Source: Heracleum sosnowskyi (Eukaryota > Streptophyta > Magnoliopsida > Apiales > Apiaceae). From it: a DNA stretch of 64,000 nt. The position numbers and the translations under genes are program-made. The notes beneath the pieces are model-generated. The model made no database searches. It was given only the letters and a program-made list of their open reading frames with translations, and had not been told where the DNA came from. Positions 43,446 to 55,220 of the stretch are shown in pieces. Where the stretch lies: positions 47,531,133 through 47,595,132 of the forward strand of contig CM061238.1 in the NCBI GenBank assembly GCA_030848705.1, read 5' to 3'. Numbering within the stretch: the stretch's first letter is position 1; the number at the start of each line of letters is the position of its first letter.

Positions 43446-43945
43446 TGTTGTGGAATAAAAACTAGGGTGTAATTAATGCTTAGGGTTTGAGAGCTTTCGA
43501 GCTTTAATGGTTGTTCTCGTGTTTCGTGATTGAATCAGTCCTCACAAGATGCCTACGTACCTCAATCTGTGATTGAGAATCAAGCCAAAAAACGTAGTTC
43601 TGATTGAAGGATCAACTCCTTTATATAGACGTCAGGCGCCCTGCATTTAGGGTAGAATTAGGTTACTTGGGGGACAAGTCACCCTTTTAGATCAGGATTG
43701 TGAATCCTAGTTTATAGAAGGCTGACTCCTATTAGGTTTACATATCTTGGAGATTACCCCTTGATGGAGTTGGCACAACTTTGGACTTATTTAACGAGCT
43801 ATATGTTTTTCCTTTTTATTAATTATGAAATTAGTAAATAATTAAGGTTTCGAGCCTCATTAATTGGCCTTAATTCTTGGACCAATCTAGGTCTAATCAA
43901 TATATCATTTATTATGTACTTAGGGTTATTTTTCAACCTATATCA
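43446..43945 (-). repeat. Tat-2 3' LTR (500 bp) and polypurine tract
   Basis: On the minus strand TGATATAGGTTGAAAAATAA...TTTTTATTCCACAACA, the same ends as Tat-1. TATA box (CTATATAAAGGAG) near 43617-43629 on the minus strand. Polypurine tract AGAAGTTGGGGGGAAAA at 43962-43946. Confidence 0.9.
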
Positions 43946-44172
43946 TTTTCCCCCCAACTTCTAAGAAAGCCTTTCTAGATTTTCATGGAAGTTATTTTGA
44001 TCTATTTCGAGATTTTAGGGTCTTTTATAATTTTCCTACTTTTCAGGAATTTTATCGTGTCATCAAAAATATTGAATTGATACCTCGAGTATGAAATTTT
44101 GAGCCAGTTTTTAAACTATTGCCCCTGCCAATTTTTTATTTTTTTTAAGAATTTCGACCTCATTTTATGGGT

Positions 44173-44335
44173 TTCTGTTTAAAGATTTGAAGATTTTCTG
44201 GGCTTTTACTTGAAGATTTGAAGATTTTCTGGGTTTTTACTTGAAGATTTGAAAATTTTCTGGGCTTTTACTTGAATATTTGAAGATTTTCTGGGTTTTT
44301 ACTTGAAAATTTGAAGATTTTCTGGGTTTCAAACC
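44173..44335 (+). repeat. 31-bp tandem array upstream of the antisense gene
   Basis: About five copies of a unit ACTTGAAGATTTGAAGATTT + TCTGGGCTTTT, ending about 20 bases before the ATG at 44354. It lies in the expected leader or promoter of the plus-strand gene. Confidence 0.9.
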
Positions 44336-44353
44336 TTTATCCCGTGAATATCA

Positions 44354-46236
44354 ATGGCTGATCGTGCAGCCCAACGCCTTCAGAAAGTAAATTCTGCTTC
44401 CAAACGAGGTACTATACCCATTCGTTCTAAATACATTTCCTTGCATGATATGATTAATGAACGTGGGGATGAATACCCATCCGTCTCTGCCTTAGATTCT
44501 TACGACTGTAGCAATAAGTTTCATGATGTTGATAAAATTATGGATTATAAGAAAATGTATAGGGTTAAGGCTCCCTTAAAACTTGTTCCCGCCGGTCCCG
44601 GTGACCGTTCCTGCCATTGGAAGCCTAATGCTCTTTGTATTTATAGGGATGCCATAGTCGCAGGTCTTAGGTTTCCCTTTCATGAATTCATGCCTAAACT
44701 TTTAGCAGACATTCAAATTAATCCATGTCAATTGCCTCCAAATGCTTAGAGAATAATCATGTGTTTCACGGTTTTGTGTTTAAAAATCAATTTTCCAATT
44801 TCTGTTCGCTTATTTAGGAAAATCTTTCAATTTAAAAATATTTCTGCTATTTCTCCTGGTTGGATTTACCTCAACCATCGTGCTTCCACCCCTCAAATTT
44901 TTCACCCACGGTCCATTCCTGATAATAACCCTAAGTGGAAAAACGAGTTTATGTACCTCGTTTGGGAAGGTGGGGACTGGGGTACTTTATTTCGTAGATC
45001 TTTTAGTAGAATCGTGGACGGAAGTCCCAGTGATATTGTTCTAAACACGGAGGAAACCCGTGCCTATACTGAATTGACTAAGGACAATGGAACGACTCTG
45101 GCTTGAGAGCTTCTGGATGAGCTCTTCCTTAAGTTCGTGGGCCTTCTAAATGTATCAGACAAGGGTAATACTCATTTCTCATTTTCCTTTATTTATTGAG
45201 ATTTTCTTATACCCATTGTTGCTTTTCAAAATTTGTTTTATAGCCGCAGCTTTTATTAATAAAACCAATGAGCCCACAGAGAGGGAGACCGCTAGGATGA
45301 AGAGGGTTTGGCTAGGACAAGATCCTCGAGGAAAGCCTGAGGTCCCCAACTTTTTGAACCCTCACCAGTCCTCGGTAGAAGTGACCGAGCCTCCTGCCTC
45401 TTCTAAATCTTCTGTCTGGCGTCCCAACTGGAGTATTAGGAAGAAAGACACCGTGGTTGGGGTGCCTAAGCACGCTCTTGAATGGTCATACCATTCACTC
45501 ACTCCCTGTGATTATAAGGATATTATGGCTAATTCTACCATTGAGGGAGTTGAGCACTTGGGTTCTCAAGCCATGGATGCGGTACCTCTCATTTCTTTGT
45601 TCTTTTTAATTAATTCTCTTTTTTTTTTATGTAATGTTTGTTTCACTTTAAATTTCTTTTTATTTGCAGACCAATGCCAACTTTCAGGGGGCTCTATTTC
45701 AAGCTAAGGCTTGGTGTACCTCTTCTGAGGTTAACAAGGCAAAGTTTGAAAAGTCTGAGGAGGAGGTGAAGTCTCTAAAAGAGACTTTGGCGAGGAAAGA
45801 TAAGGAACTAGAGGATGCTCAAGCTGAGCTGGTTGCGCTAAGAAAGAGCAAGGATGATTACATCGACGAGTACCTCGATTCCCAGGAATACAAGGACTTG
45901 ATAGGTAAGCATGACGAGCTTCTCTTTCCTGTCCAATATTCTAAGGGATGTGATGAGGCTTTGAAGGCCGTCTTGGAGAAGCATCCCGGTGCCTTTGATC
46001 CTGCTCTCTTTCCTAGCGCCCATACTCTGACTCCCTTCGAGAGAGCTTTAGTTGGTGAGCACGATGTGGATGAGGATGATCGAATTTTGGATCCTGAGCA
46101 TTCTTCACCCACGGTTAACACAAGGGGTGATATTTCTGCCGATGATCCTAACGCTACTTGCACCAGTTCTGGCTCTAACTCTAGCTCAAAAGGTGAAGAA
46201 AAGGCTGATACAAGCAACAAGGACGAGGATGAATAG
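44354..46236 (+). pseudogene. Antisense spliced gene in Tat-2 (additional ORF, PF04195-like), two nonsense codons
   Basis: On the strand opposite to gag-pol, between integrase and the 3' LTR. Three exons fit GT-AG rules and phase: 44354-45164 (donor AAGG|GTAATA), 45244-45581 (acceptor TTTTATAG, donor GCG|GTACCT) and 45670-46236 (acceptor TTTGCAG). Product about 571 residues: MADRAAQRLQ start; a middle region like the 'putative gypsy type transposon' family (FPFHEFMPKLLADIQINPCQ, SPGWIYLNHR, WKNEFMYLVW); and a C-terminal coiled coil (EEEVKSLKETLARKDKELED) followed by an acidic Ser-rich tail. In-frame stops: TAG at 44747-44749 (PPNA*RI, probably Trp) and TGA at 45104-45106. Antisense additional ORFs are known in Tat elements; function is unknown. 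Tat-1 lacks it. Confidence 0.72.
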
Positions 46237-46239
46237 TTT

Positions 46240-46590
46240 AGATATTTTATGTTTTTTTATATAGCCCTTTGTGGCTTATGTATGTTAAATTCTAACCTTC
46301 GGGCTCTTAACTTAAACTTTTTCATATAAGTTTAATTTCTTTTGATTACTTCGCACATTTAGCTTTTTCCTTAGCTTTGTATGTTTGTCAATGCTTGAAA
46401 CATATTAGTTCTCATAGATATAATGAAAATGATGAATGAGAACATAATTTTATAAATTACTTGAAAATGGGTTCAACCCTTACATAATACTCTAATTCAT
46501 ACTAAGAGCTTAAGAGCTTAGAAATGGTTTCGTCGACCTTATTTCTATTTGTCCTAATAGTGAATCCAATCAGGAAACACTAAACATAAT
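46240..46590. other. Convergent 3' ends of antisense gene and Tat-2 pol
   Basis: About 350 AT-rich bases between the stop of the plus-strand gene (46236) and the pol stop on the minus strand (about 46590). The part next to pol is conserved with Tat-1 (20540-20690). No separate gene. Confidence 0.6.
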
Positions 46591-47640
46591 AAATTTTCAA
46601 ATTCGCAGCATGCCAAGTTCTTCGCACCTCAATCCCTTCAAGGGTTTCCAACTTGTATGAGCCTCGTCCAAACACGCTCTTGACTCTGTATGGCCGTTCC
46701 CAATTTGGGGCCAGTTTTCCTTTCTGTCCAACCCTGGATGCTTCAATCTTTCAGAGAACCAAATCTCCTTGGTGAAAGAATCTCTCTTTAACCCTAAGGT
46801 TGTAGTAGAAAGATGCTCGCTTATGATGTTCAACAATTTTAACATTTGCTTCATCTCTAACTTCATCAATTAGGTCTAGGGCCAGCTTGATGCCTTCTTC
46901 ATTTGCTTCTGGTTCATAGGCTTCAACTCTTGGGGAAGTGTGAGTAATCTCCACTGGAACTACTACTTCTGCCCCATAGGATAGCAAAAATGGGGTTGCT
47001 CCAGTTGTAACCTTGCGAGTGGTATGATATGCCCAAAGTATGGGAATCAACTTGTCCACCCAAGTATTCCTTGAGCGTTCGACTCTTTTCTTCAGTCCAT
47101 CCAGGATAATTCGATTGGCCACTTCAGTCTGTCCATTTGCTTGGGGGTGAGCAACTGATGTAAACCTTAGCTCTATGGCATTCTCCTCAGAATACTTCTT
47201 GAAATCTTCATTGAAAAATTTTTGTTCCATTATCCGTGACCAGGATTCATGAAATACCATATCGACACATCACACTTTCCCATAGGAATTACATTACCTG
47301 TTTGGTGGTTATCTTGGCTAGGGGTTTAGCCTCAATCCATTTAGTGAAGTAGTCAATTGCCACTATCAAAAACTTCATTTGTGCAGTAGCTATTGGAAAC
47401 GGACCAAGTATGAACATTCCCCACATGGTAAATGGAATAAGTGAATTAATAGATGTTAACATCTCAGGCGGTTGCCTAACCACATGTGCAAGTTTTTGGC
47501 ATCGTTCACACTTCTTAACATAGTCCTTTGCATTCGCAAGCATATCTGGCCAATAGAAGCCTAGACGAGTGATTTTATGAGCAAGGGCCTTGCCCCCCAA
47601 GTGTTGCCAACAAATCCCTTCATGAACTTCTTGTAGAGCT
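46591..47640 (-). pseudogene. pol: Tat-2 integrase, several disruptions
   Basis: The zinc-binding part and first core strands are at 47600-47289 (GFYWPDMLANAKDYVKKCER, then FLIVAIDYFTKWIEAKPLAK). The rest of the core is at 47260-46751 (LVTDNGT in a shifted frame, AHPQANGQTEVANR with the catalytic Glu, LPILWAYHTTRK-like, TPFLLSYGAEVVVPVEI). The C-terminus in yet another frame ends ..LEGIEVRRTWHAANLKIYYV near 46590. The first catalytic Asp, expected in W-G-x-D-I-L-G-P, is Phe here (WGMFILGPF). An in-frame TGA precedes ILVTDNG (about 47253). Two frameshifts lie in A- or T-rich runs. Non-functional. Confidence 0.85.
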
Positions 47641-47696
47641 AACTCTACCTCTTGGGGTCTTAGGCACTTCAGGTAGGGGATAACAAAAGACTTTTT

Positions 47697-48746
47697 TTAT
47701 AAGATCCTTTCAATCAAGGCGTATCTCAATGCTCTTACTGTCAACTTTCGTGCCTCTAGGGCATTATTCGGTAACCAACCGGTCTCCAGATGAGCTTTGA
47801 TGGGGTCTATCCAACAGCCACCAATATCAATAGGTGCTATCAGTTTCCCGTTGATACTCGGGGTCTTCAAGACTTGAAAATACACACTCCCTGCATAGTT
47901 TTCTATCTTATAAGAAGCAAACTTAGACATGGCATCAGCCTTCATATTCTCCTCCCTAGGAATGTGCTCCATGTAACACTCATCAAACTGAGTCATGATT
48001 ACTTTGACAAGCTTCAGATACTTAGCCATAACTTCATCTCTGGCCTCAAATTCTCCATTTACTTGGGAGATTACCAGCCTTGAATCTCCACATACTTTGA
48101 GAGTCTTAACTCTCAAGGCTCCAGCCAGCCCTAAGCCGGCTATCAGGGCTTCATACCCAGCTTCATTTTTTGTCGTTGGAAAATCCAACTTCAATGCATA
48201 CTCAATGAGAAATCCATCAGGACTTTGTAAAACCAGACCTGCTCCACTTGATTTTGTTTTTGATGCCATATCAAAATAGAGCACCCAGTATTCTTTTAAT
48301 ACCATATCTTCATCTTGCTTTCCTTCTTCTTTGCCCTCTAAGGGTACTATCTCCTGCCCCTCAAATTCTTGGTTGTCGATGGTACATTCAACCATGAAGT
48401 TAGCAAGTGCTTGTGATTTTATGGTCGTACGAGGCTTACACTTGATTTCAAATTCTCCCAGCTCAATCGCCCATTTGATCAATCTTCCACTGACCTTAGG
48501 ACTATGCAAGATGTTTCTTAGAGGTTGATTAGTCATGACTTCTATCTTGTGCGCGTGAAAGTACGGGCGTAATTTTCTTGAGGCCATGATCAAAGCTAAT
48601 GCAAACTTCTCTATTATAGAGTAGTTTATCTCTGCTCCATGTAGAATTTTGCTCACGTAGTAGATGGGTTTCTGAACCTTCAATTCCTCCTTAACCAAAA
48701 CAGCTCCAAGGGCGGTGTTTGAGACAGCCAAGTATAAGTAGAGCAT
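47697..48746 (-). pseudogene. pol: Tat-2 RNase H plus second (archaeal-type) RNase H
   Basis: A 349-codon open stretch. First part: Ty3-type RNase H (AVSNTALGAVLVKEELKVQ, YYVSKILHGAEINYSIIEK). Second part from about residue 155: another RNase H with the D-E-D-D set visible as YFDMASKTKSSGAG, NEAGYEALIAGL, KVCGDSRLVISQVNGEF and ENMKADAMSKFA. The first motif is usually DGAS; here it is DMAS. Two RNase H domains before integrase mark the Tat lineage. Joined to RT by a frameshift in an A-run near 48762 and to integrase across stops, so it is part of a broken polyprotein. Confidence 0.88.
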
Positions 48747-48749
48747 CTC

Positions 48750-49355
48750 TCCCGGTTTTGGTTTTTTTCCAACAATGGGGCTTCAGCCATGTACTTCTTC
48801 AAGGCCTAAAAGGCTTCCTGACTTTCTGCTATCCACTCAAAATTCTTCATGTTTTTCAAAGCTTTGAAGAAAGGCAAGCACTTCTCCCCATATTTGGAGA
48901 TGAATCTTCTTAACGCTGCCACTCTCCCAGTTAGTTTTTGAACATCCTTGACAGACCGTGGTGGTTCCATGTCCAAAATCGCTTTGATTTTGTCGGGGTT
49001 AGCCTCAATTCCACGCTTAGGGATTCAACATCATTTTGTGGTGCCTCGGCACTTCAAAAGCTTCCTGAATCTGATTTATATGGTTTGCCTTGTCAAGGCT
49101 TTTGACCAACATATCATCTACATATACTTCCATAGTTTTTCCAATGAGGTGCTCAAAAAATTTGTTCATCAACCTTTGATATGTCGCACCTGCATTCTTG
49201 AGTCCAAATGCCATAACCAAATAACAATAAACACCAAAGCCAGTGATGAAAGATACCTTTGGGATGTCATCCTTATGCATCTTGATCTGGTTGTACCCAC
49301 TGAAGCCATCCATGAAGCTTAGCATCTCATGTCCAGTAGTAGCATCTATTAGAGT
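48750..49355 (-). pseudogene. pol: Tat-2 RT, C-terminal part
   Basis: Continues the RT split by the solo LTR: IDATTGHEMLSFMDGFSGYNQI, FGLKNAGATYQRLMNKFF and the active-site box EVYVDDMLVKS (YVDD intact, near 49120). Stops and a small deletion occur near 49016, then GIEANPDKIKAILDMEPP, LTGRVAALRRFISKYGEKC and a TAG inside EAF*ALKKY (near 48810). Confidence 0.85.
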
Positions 49356-50509
49356 TGTTGGATCGTACGATATAGGGTACTGCATTTTATAATATAAATC
49401 AAAGAGTTCGAAAAGAAGATTAATCTTAATCGCTACGGCGCAAGCGATTCAATTCCACATCTTCTACTGAATTCCTTGATTCCCTTTGAGCGAAGTTTGG
49501 CCTTCGATCTCCCAAAGTTTTCTCTCCTCAAAGCCTCGAAATTCCAAAACCCTAGCTTTATGCGGCTTCTCTAGGTCTCAATTTCGATTTCTGTTTTTGT
49601 ATCTAGCTTTAAGGAGAACGAGAATATATATAGGCTTCAGTAGGGATCATGGACAATTAGGTCGGGCCTTCCAATGACATTCTGAGTCAAGCCCAATGTC
49701 ATTAAATATTAATTCAATCCACTAAAGAACTAATATTTGCACTACCGTTCCTAATACCGCAATTCTTTTATTATTTAATTTGGCTCATATATTATTTGCT
49801 TATTAAATTCCCCACGTTTAAGATATCGCATGTCCATTAATTAAATTAATCACTGACAACTAATTTAATTAATATCTTATTTATCCTTGATCATCCACTC
49901 AACCTTATAATTATGTCATAAATTAATCTACCTGCAGGGCTTCACATAATTATCTTTATGATCTTTCAAGAGGACATCATCAACCCGAATATTATCAGGA
50001 CATGGATTACTTCTGTAATTAATATCTCACTCTGCATGCAATGTCATTGCTCAACACATAATATTGTAATTAATAATTAACTACATCTTATATGAATCAA
50101 AGCGTGTGCATTGAATACAAGTGTCAATCACTACATCCGGATTAAGAACCTAAGCAATAATAATATCATAGAATCTTAGTTCTTCTTAACTGTCAGAATA
50201 GAAGAACAATTCTAATATTTTGATCTTGTTCAATATACACAAAGTATACAAGTATTATTCAATAGTCAAGATAAACTATTCCCAAATAATATTTCAGTCA
50301 TTCCAGTGGTTTGTCTAATACCACTTAGACTGTGAACCTTTATTATATTATATACAAACACTGATAATCTAATCTTCTGTTATCACATTTGATACTAGAT
50401 TATCCATAATATATAATAAATAGACAATGTAATAATATGCAATCAAGATTCTCAATAAAATGGACAATGTTATATACTTCAAATGAATAGTTCAGTATAA
50501 AACCCAACA
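49356..50509 (-). mobile_element. Solo copia LTR inside Tat-2 RT (1154 bp)
   Basis: TGTTGGATCG...ACCCAACA on the plus strand, flanked by AGAGT (49351-49355 and 50510-50514). Removing it with one AGAGT rejoins PRIDTL with IDATTGHEM of RT. A TATATATA box near 49625-49632 reads best on the minus strand. No internal domain, hence a solo LTR. Confidence 0.88.
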
Positions 50510-50742
50510 AGAGTATCGATCCTTGGTAGAGGAAAATAATCTTTAGAACATGCATCATTCAAGTCCGTGAAATCTACGCACATCATCCACTTTCCATTGG
50601 CCTTATTGACCATTACCGGGTTAGCCAACCATTCGGGGAATTGAATCTCTTCAATAAATCCTGCTTCCAAGAGTTTATCTACCTCTTGTTTTATTGTCTC
50701 TTGTCTTCCTGGAGCAAAATTTCTTTTCTTTTGCTTCACTGT
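50510..50742 (-). pseudogene. pol: Tat-2 RT, N-terminal part
   Basis: KQKKRNFAPGRQETIKQEVD, LLEAGFIEEIQFPEWLANPV, KWMMCVDFTDLNDACSKDYF and PLPRIDTL are all typical Ty3 RT. The catalytic Asp of box A (CVDFTDLN) is present. Cut at 50742 by LTR B. Confidence 0.88.
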
Positions 50743-51512
50743 TGTAACGCCCCAAATCCGGGGTCAAAGGATTTGGTCGTCACTCTGCATTCTCAAATAA
50801 AACAACATGTTCAATATTAAACCAATACAATATACATCTACGACCCCAACTCTACCAAGAATCTTTAAAGGTTATAGTGCTAGAAACAAGAATCCAAAAT
50901 TTCATTACACAAAATTTTCTTCTTTACAACCATTCTCTTGACATAAATCCTATAACACTATTATAACTTCGACCAGAAGTATACCAGGCAAATCTAATCT
51001 TATACAACATAGTATTTAATAAAAATTTCACTCTATACAATAACCTTACACTAGTCCCAATTACTATGTATCATAACGTCTTCACACTAACATCTTCTTC
51101 CTTCTCTGCCCAGCTATGCGGATAACTCCCGCCAATATGCCTTCTTACTGAAAGGCTAAAATATAAAGAAAGCAAGTATGAGCGAAAGAATTGCTCAGCA
51201 GGTGCATTATCAAGTATAATAGGAAAAGTTTCCAAAATAAACTTTGGATTTTCAAATAAACAGGCCTTTGGTTTAAACATTTATAATCTCTAAAACTTTT
51301 AAATCAAGTTTGGTAATTTGCCACAATTTCTCATTCAGCTTCTAGCAACTGAATAGTTTAAAACACGAAGGAATTTATATTGATCACCACGGTTACCCGA
51401 ACCAAAATATCTACAATAGTACGTAGAAAATATGAAATAATTATAAACTCATACGTCTTCAAGACCATAGTTTATACAAAAATACTATTTTTAAAGATAA
51501 CAGTTCTATTCG

Positions 51513-51738
51513 CAACATCTTCTGTAACCAACAACTCTGGAAGAGTAGAATAATAAAAGAGTAAGAATGAGCCAACGCGCTCGGCCATGGAAGAAAGAAC
51601 GTACTTCACGACTTCAATATATTCACAACATCTTCTGAAACCAACAACTCTGGAAGAGTAGAATAATAAAAGAGTAAGGATGAGCCAACGCGCTCGGCCA
51701 TGGAAGAAAGAACTTACTTCACGACTTCAATATGGTAC
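51513..51738 (-). repeat. 113-bp tandem duplication in LTR B
   Basis: CAACATCTTCTG(T/A)AACCAAC... at 51513 repeats at 51626 with few differences; each unit carries one ATGAGCCAACGCGCTCGGCC hairpin motif. Confidence 0.92.
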
Positions 51739-54700
51739 CGACTGGATATGCGGTATGAATAAAACTCATCAAGGTAGATATCTCACAACTGCCAATAAAA
51801 TCGAGGAAGTGGATTTTGACTATTTGAAATCCATTATACTACGAGTAAGTGGGTTCAACAGGCTTGAAACCCCTTCTTATTAATCAACGAACCAACAATA
51901 ATGGTAACAAATATAATTTCTGATAAGAATAGAATATGTTCTGATAATTCTGACAATAATCAAATGCCATAAGGAAGTGGCTATTAGACAATTCGAGTTC
52001 AATATTTGAATTAGAATTGGACTTCTATTTTATTTTTAAAAACACAAGGTTAGGCTGTTGATCAGTCACGCACTAAACCCGGATAATGCACACAGCAAAG
52101 TCCTACAACTAGGATCCTTGGCCATCTTGGCCATAATTCATTCCGACCAAGAATCTGGTCCGACAATATTGGTCCATTTAAAAACATTCCAATTCTATAT
52201 CCTATACGCCAGGTGTCGGTACAATCGACAACCTTGTTACGACAATCAGGTGTCAGAAGAATCGACAACCTTAATACAATAATCGATGGAAAACTCATGT
52301 TCCAGGAAACAACTCGACTATGAAGAATCAATAAAGAATAACAATACAATCTAGTATCGACGAGATCGACACAATAGTGGGAGGTGCACATGAAAAGTTA
52401 CAATATAATAAACATCGACGAGATCGATGCAACAACTGGGATGATAATGAAGAATAAACAATAACATGCTCAACAAAGTTAAGTCTGATATGAAACATGC
52501 ATTATTATATCAAAAAAAAAAGGAATTGCAACTGTTCAATATAAAGTAGGGTTCAAGGAACATGCTCTAGTTGGCCTCAACAGTACAAATTATCACATTC
52601 TGGAAGAATAGTTAAGATTCACCAATTTGATAAGTAACAAGAAAGTCAAGTTCAAGTTTAAGGAAATTTCAAGGTGAAGTTTATGAATAAAGAAATAAGG
52701 GTTTAGTGAATTCCGAAAGAAATAGTTTAAGTCCTTAAAAAATATGCTTATATAGATAAGCCTTATATTTGAAGGAAATAACCTAAATCATGCACAACAT
52801 ATATGAGTTCGAATCAAGGACTGGATCAGATAATCGCATTAACAAGAAATGATAACAATACTTGCATAAGTGCAAGATGGAAGGTAGAATACTTGTAGAA
52901 CAAGTACCACAACCCAGAATTTGAAGTAACATTTTACCCTTATCGGGTTCACAAGTTCCCAATCATTTAGGGTTGGCAACATTCCAACCTAATATTTTTA
53001 AATCAAGATTTTCGAAAGAAAGTATTTACATACGTCCCACAACTATCTTTTTAATCGTTTCAACATAATAAATATACTTTTCCCAATTAATATGGAAATA
53101 TAAATCTGACCTGAAAAGGTATGAAAGAATACTCGTCAATTTACGAGATTAAATAAAATACTTGCACTTTAATGCAAAAGAGTCATCATTTAAAATTTAG
53201 TGAAGAGTATGTCAATTGCATAATAATAATTCAAGAGAATATCACTCAAATAATAAGTGAAGGGTATAAACACTTACCTCCGGTCCTTAGCTATTACGTA
53301 AAGCTGAATCACACGACTTCCTCCTTAATCTGTCTTATAGCACGATTCTCTATTTCAATCCTCCTTTGATTTAACGCTCTTGTGATTACCATCAATCTGA
53401 TCCTTACGATTTTGAATCCACGCATTAGTCTTACCGATATCTCCGTGGAAATAAAATACTTGTAAATGTCCCCTTGGTGTTAAGTCGCCTCACAAATAAC
53501 CCAATCAGCCGTAAACGATACCTCATCCTTCCCCGACGTCTTTCATTTAACATACTTCGATAATCTGACTCGTCTCATCCAATAGCCCATGTTGCATAGA
53601 TAACCATATTTCAATTGATAGAAAAATCACGATTAACTAAATAAATAACTCACGTATCACGCTCGTCGAAAATCTCTATACTATAAAAGTCAACATCTAA
53701 GTCAACGGTCTGGTAAATCTCATTTTCTAACAATACTGACAAATTTCTATTCCAACTACCCCTCGTGATAATATTAGACACGACCAAAGTATTTAAACAA
53801 GTCTCCAATCACTTATTCGTATTTATGACTCAATGAACAAATAATTCACATATTTCACGTAACACACGCATTGTCATTTAATTGCGATAAATAAATCACA
53901 TAAGTCTCGTAACGTCCAAGAAATAATTTTAAAAAAATATTCGACTCTCGTTTCAAAGGAATTAATCCTCAAAATATTTTTAGATAAAAAATCGGATCAT
54001 TTATCCCAATATAAAGATTTAAAAACAATTTAATCAATTAATATAAAATTAATTGACTAATTCCAACACTTAAACAAATTTGTATAAATAAAACCAAGCC
54101 AAGAAAATAATTAAATCTAATTTAAATTAATTAGATTTAATTAATAATTATTTAATAGAATTAACTGATTATTTAACTTAATCAATTAATTAAATTAATT
54201 AATTATTAATAAAAAATAATTAAAATAATTAAATTTAATCAATTTTCGAATTCAAATAAATATTTATAAATTTATAAAATTTTCTGAATAATAAAATGTA
54301 ATTTTAAATCAAAAATATAATTTTTAGAATTTATAAAACAATTTTCAATTTATTTTAAAAATAAATCCCCAAAACAGTTTTCTGAAATGTGGTTAGGGTT
54401 TTGGGAATCAAAACCGGGTCGGGCATTGAAATAAAACGGGTCGCCAAGAACATGGGTGGGTTGCTAAGAACAACCGCCAGCGGCGGAGTTCCGGCAAAAT
54501 GAACCCAGTTTCCGGCGACTACCAAATCAACCAAAACCACACGAAATCACAGGGCTTTTGTTGGGGAACTCATAAGTTTTCCAAACACAACACAATCACG
54601 AACAAAACAGACGGAATCGTCCATAAACGGACGAAATCGATCCCACCAACGGCGGCGGCGGCCGATATCCGGCGAATCAAAAACGAGTACCAAACTCACA

Positions 54701-55220
54701 ACTGATTACATGGTTAGACTCCCAACCTCGCGATCTATTTAATGGTACCAACATAATCAACACCCAATCAACCGAACTAAAATCTGGCCAAAACTCAAAA
54801 ATCTGGCGAGCTTCGAATTTTCCGATTTGCCCGATTTCTATCTCGAAAATCAAATTAAAAATCACCAACTTACTCCTTACAACATGTACAATACAACTAT
54901 GCAATCAATTCACAAGAACAACAAGGATTCAAGATTTCCCCAAATTAAAAAATTAAATTCGAAATATTAAAAATATGAAAAATTCAGAAATTATACCCAC
55001 ACAAATTTTGATGATGGATTTGGATAGAGGATGTTGAGAGCTTCGATTCGACTACTAGAGCGTCGAAATCGGATTCCGGTAACGCCTTCAAAAGTTGGTT
55101 TGATTCTCAAGAACACGAAGAACACGGTTCAAAGATTTTTATATTTTTAACAATAAATAAGCTTGATTATACTCAAAATAATGCACGATACGCCTTTTTA
55201 TATTCTACAGAAAATAATAC

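Larger units (their letters stand above)
43446..50742 (-). mobile_element. Tat-2: minus-strand Tat-type Ty3/gypsy element, 3' half
   Basis: On the minus strand: part of RT (50742-50510, then 49355-48750), RNase H and second RNase H (48746-47800), integrase (47600-46600), an intergenic region with an oppositely oriented gene, polypurine tract (43962-43946) and 3' LTR (43945-43446). A second RNase H between the first one and integrase is a hallmark of the Tat lineage. A solo copia LTR splits RT at 49356-50509. LTR B replaces the rest from 50743, so RT start, gag and 5' LTR lie beyond the right edge. Confidence 0.88.

Noticed and set aside
54355..54904. ORFs near CCGGCG-rich sequence in LTR B
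   Set aside because: Short, on both strands, no motif; not conserved in other family LTRs.
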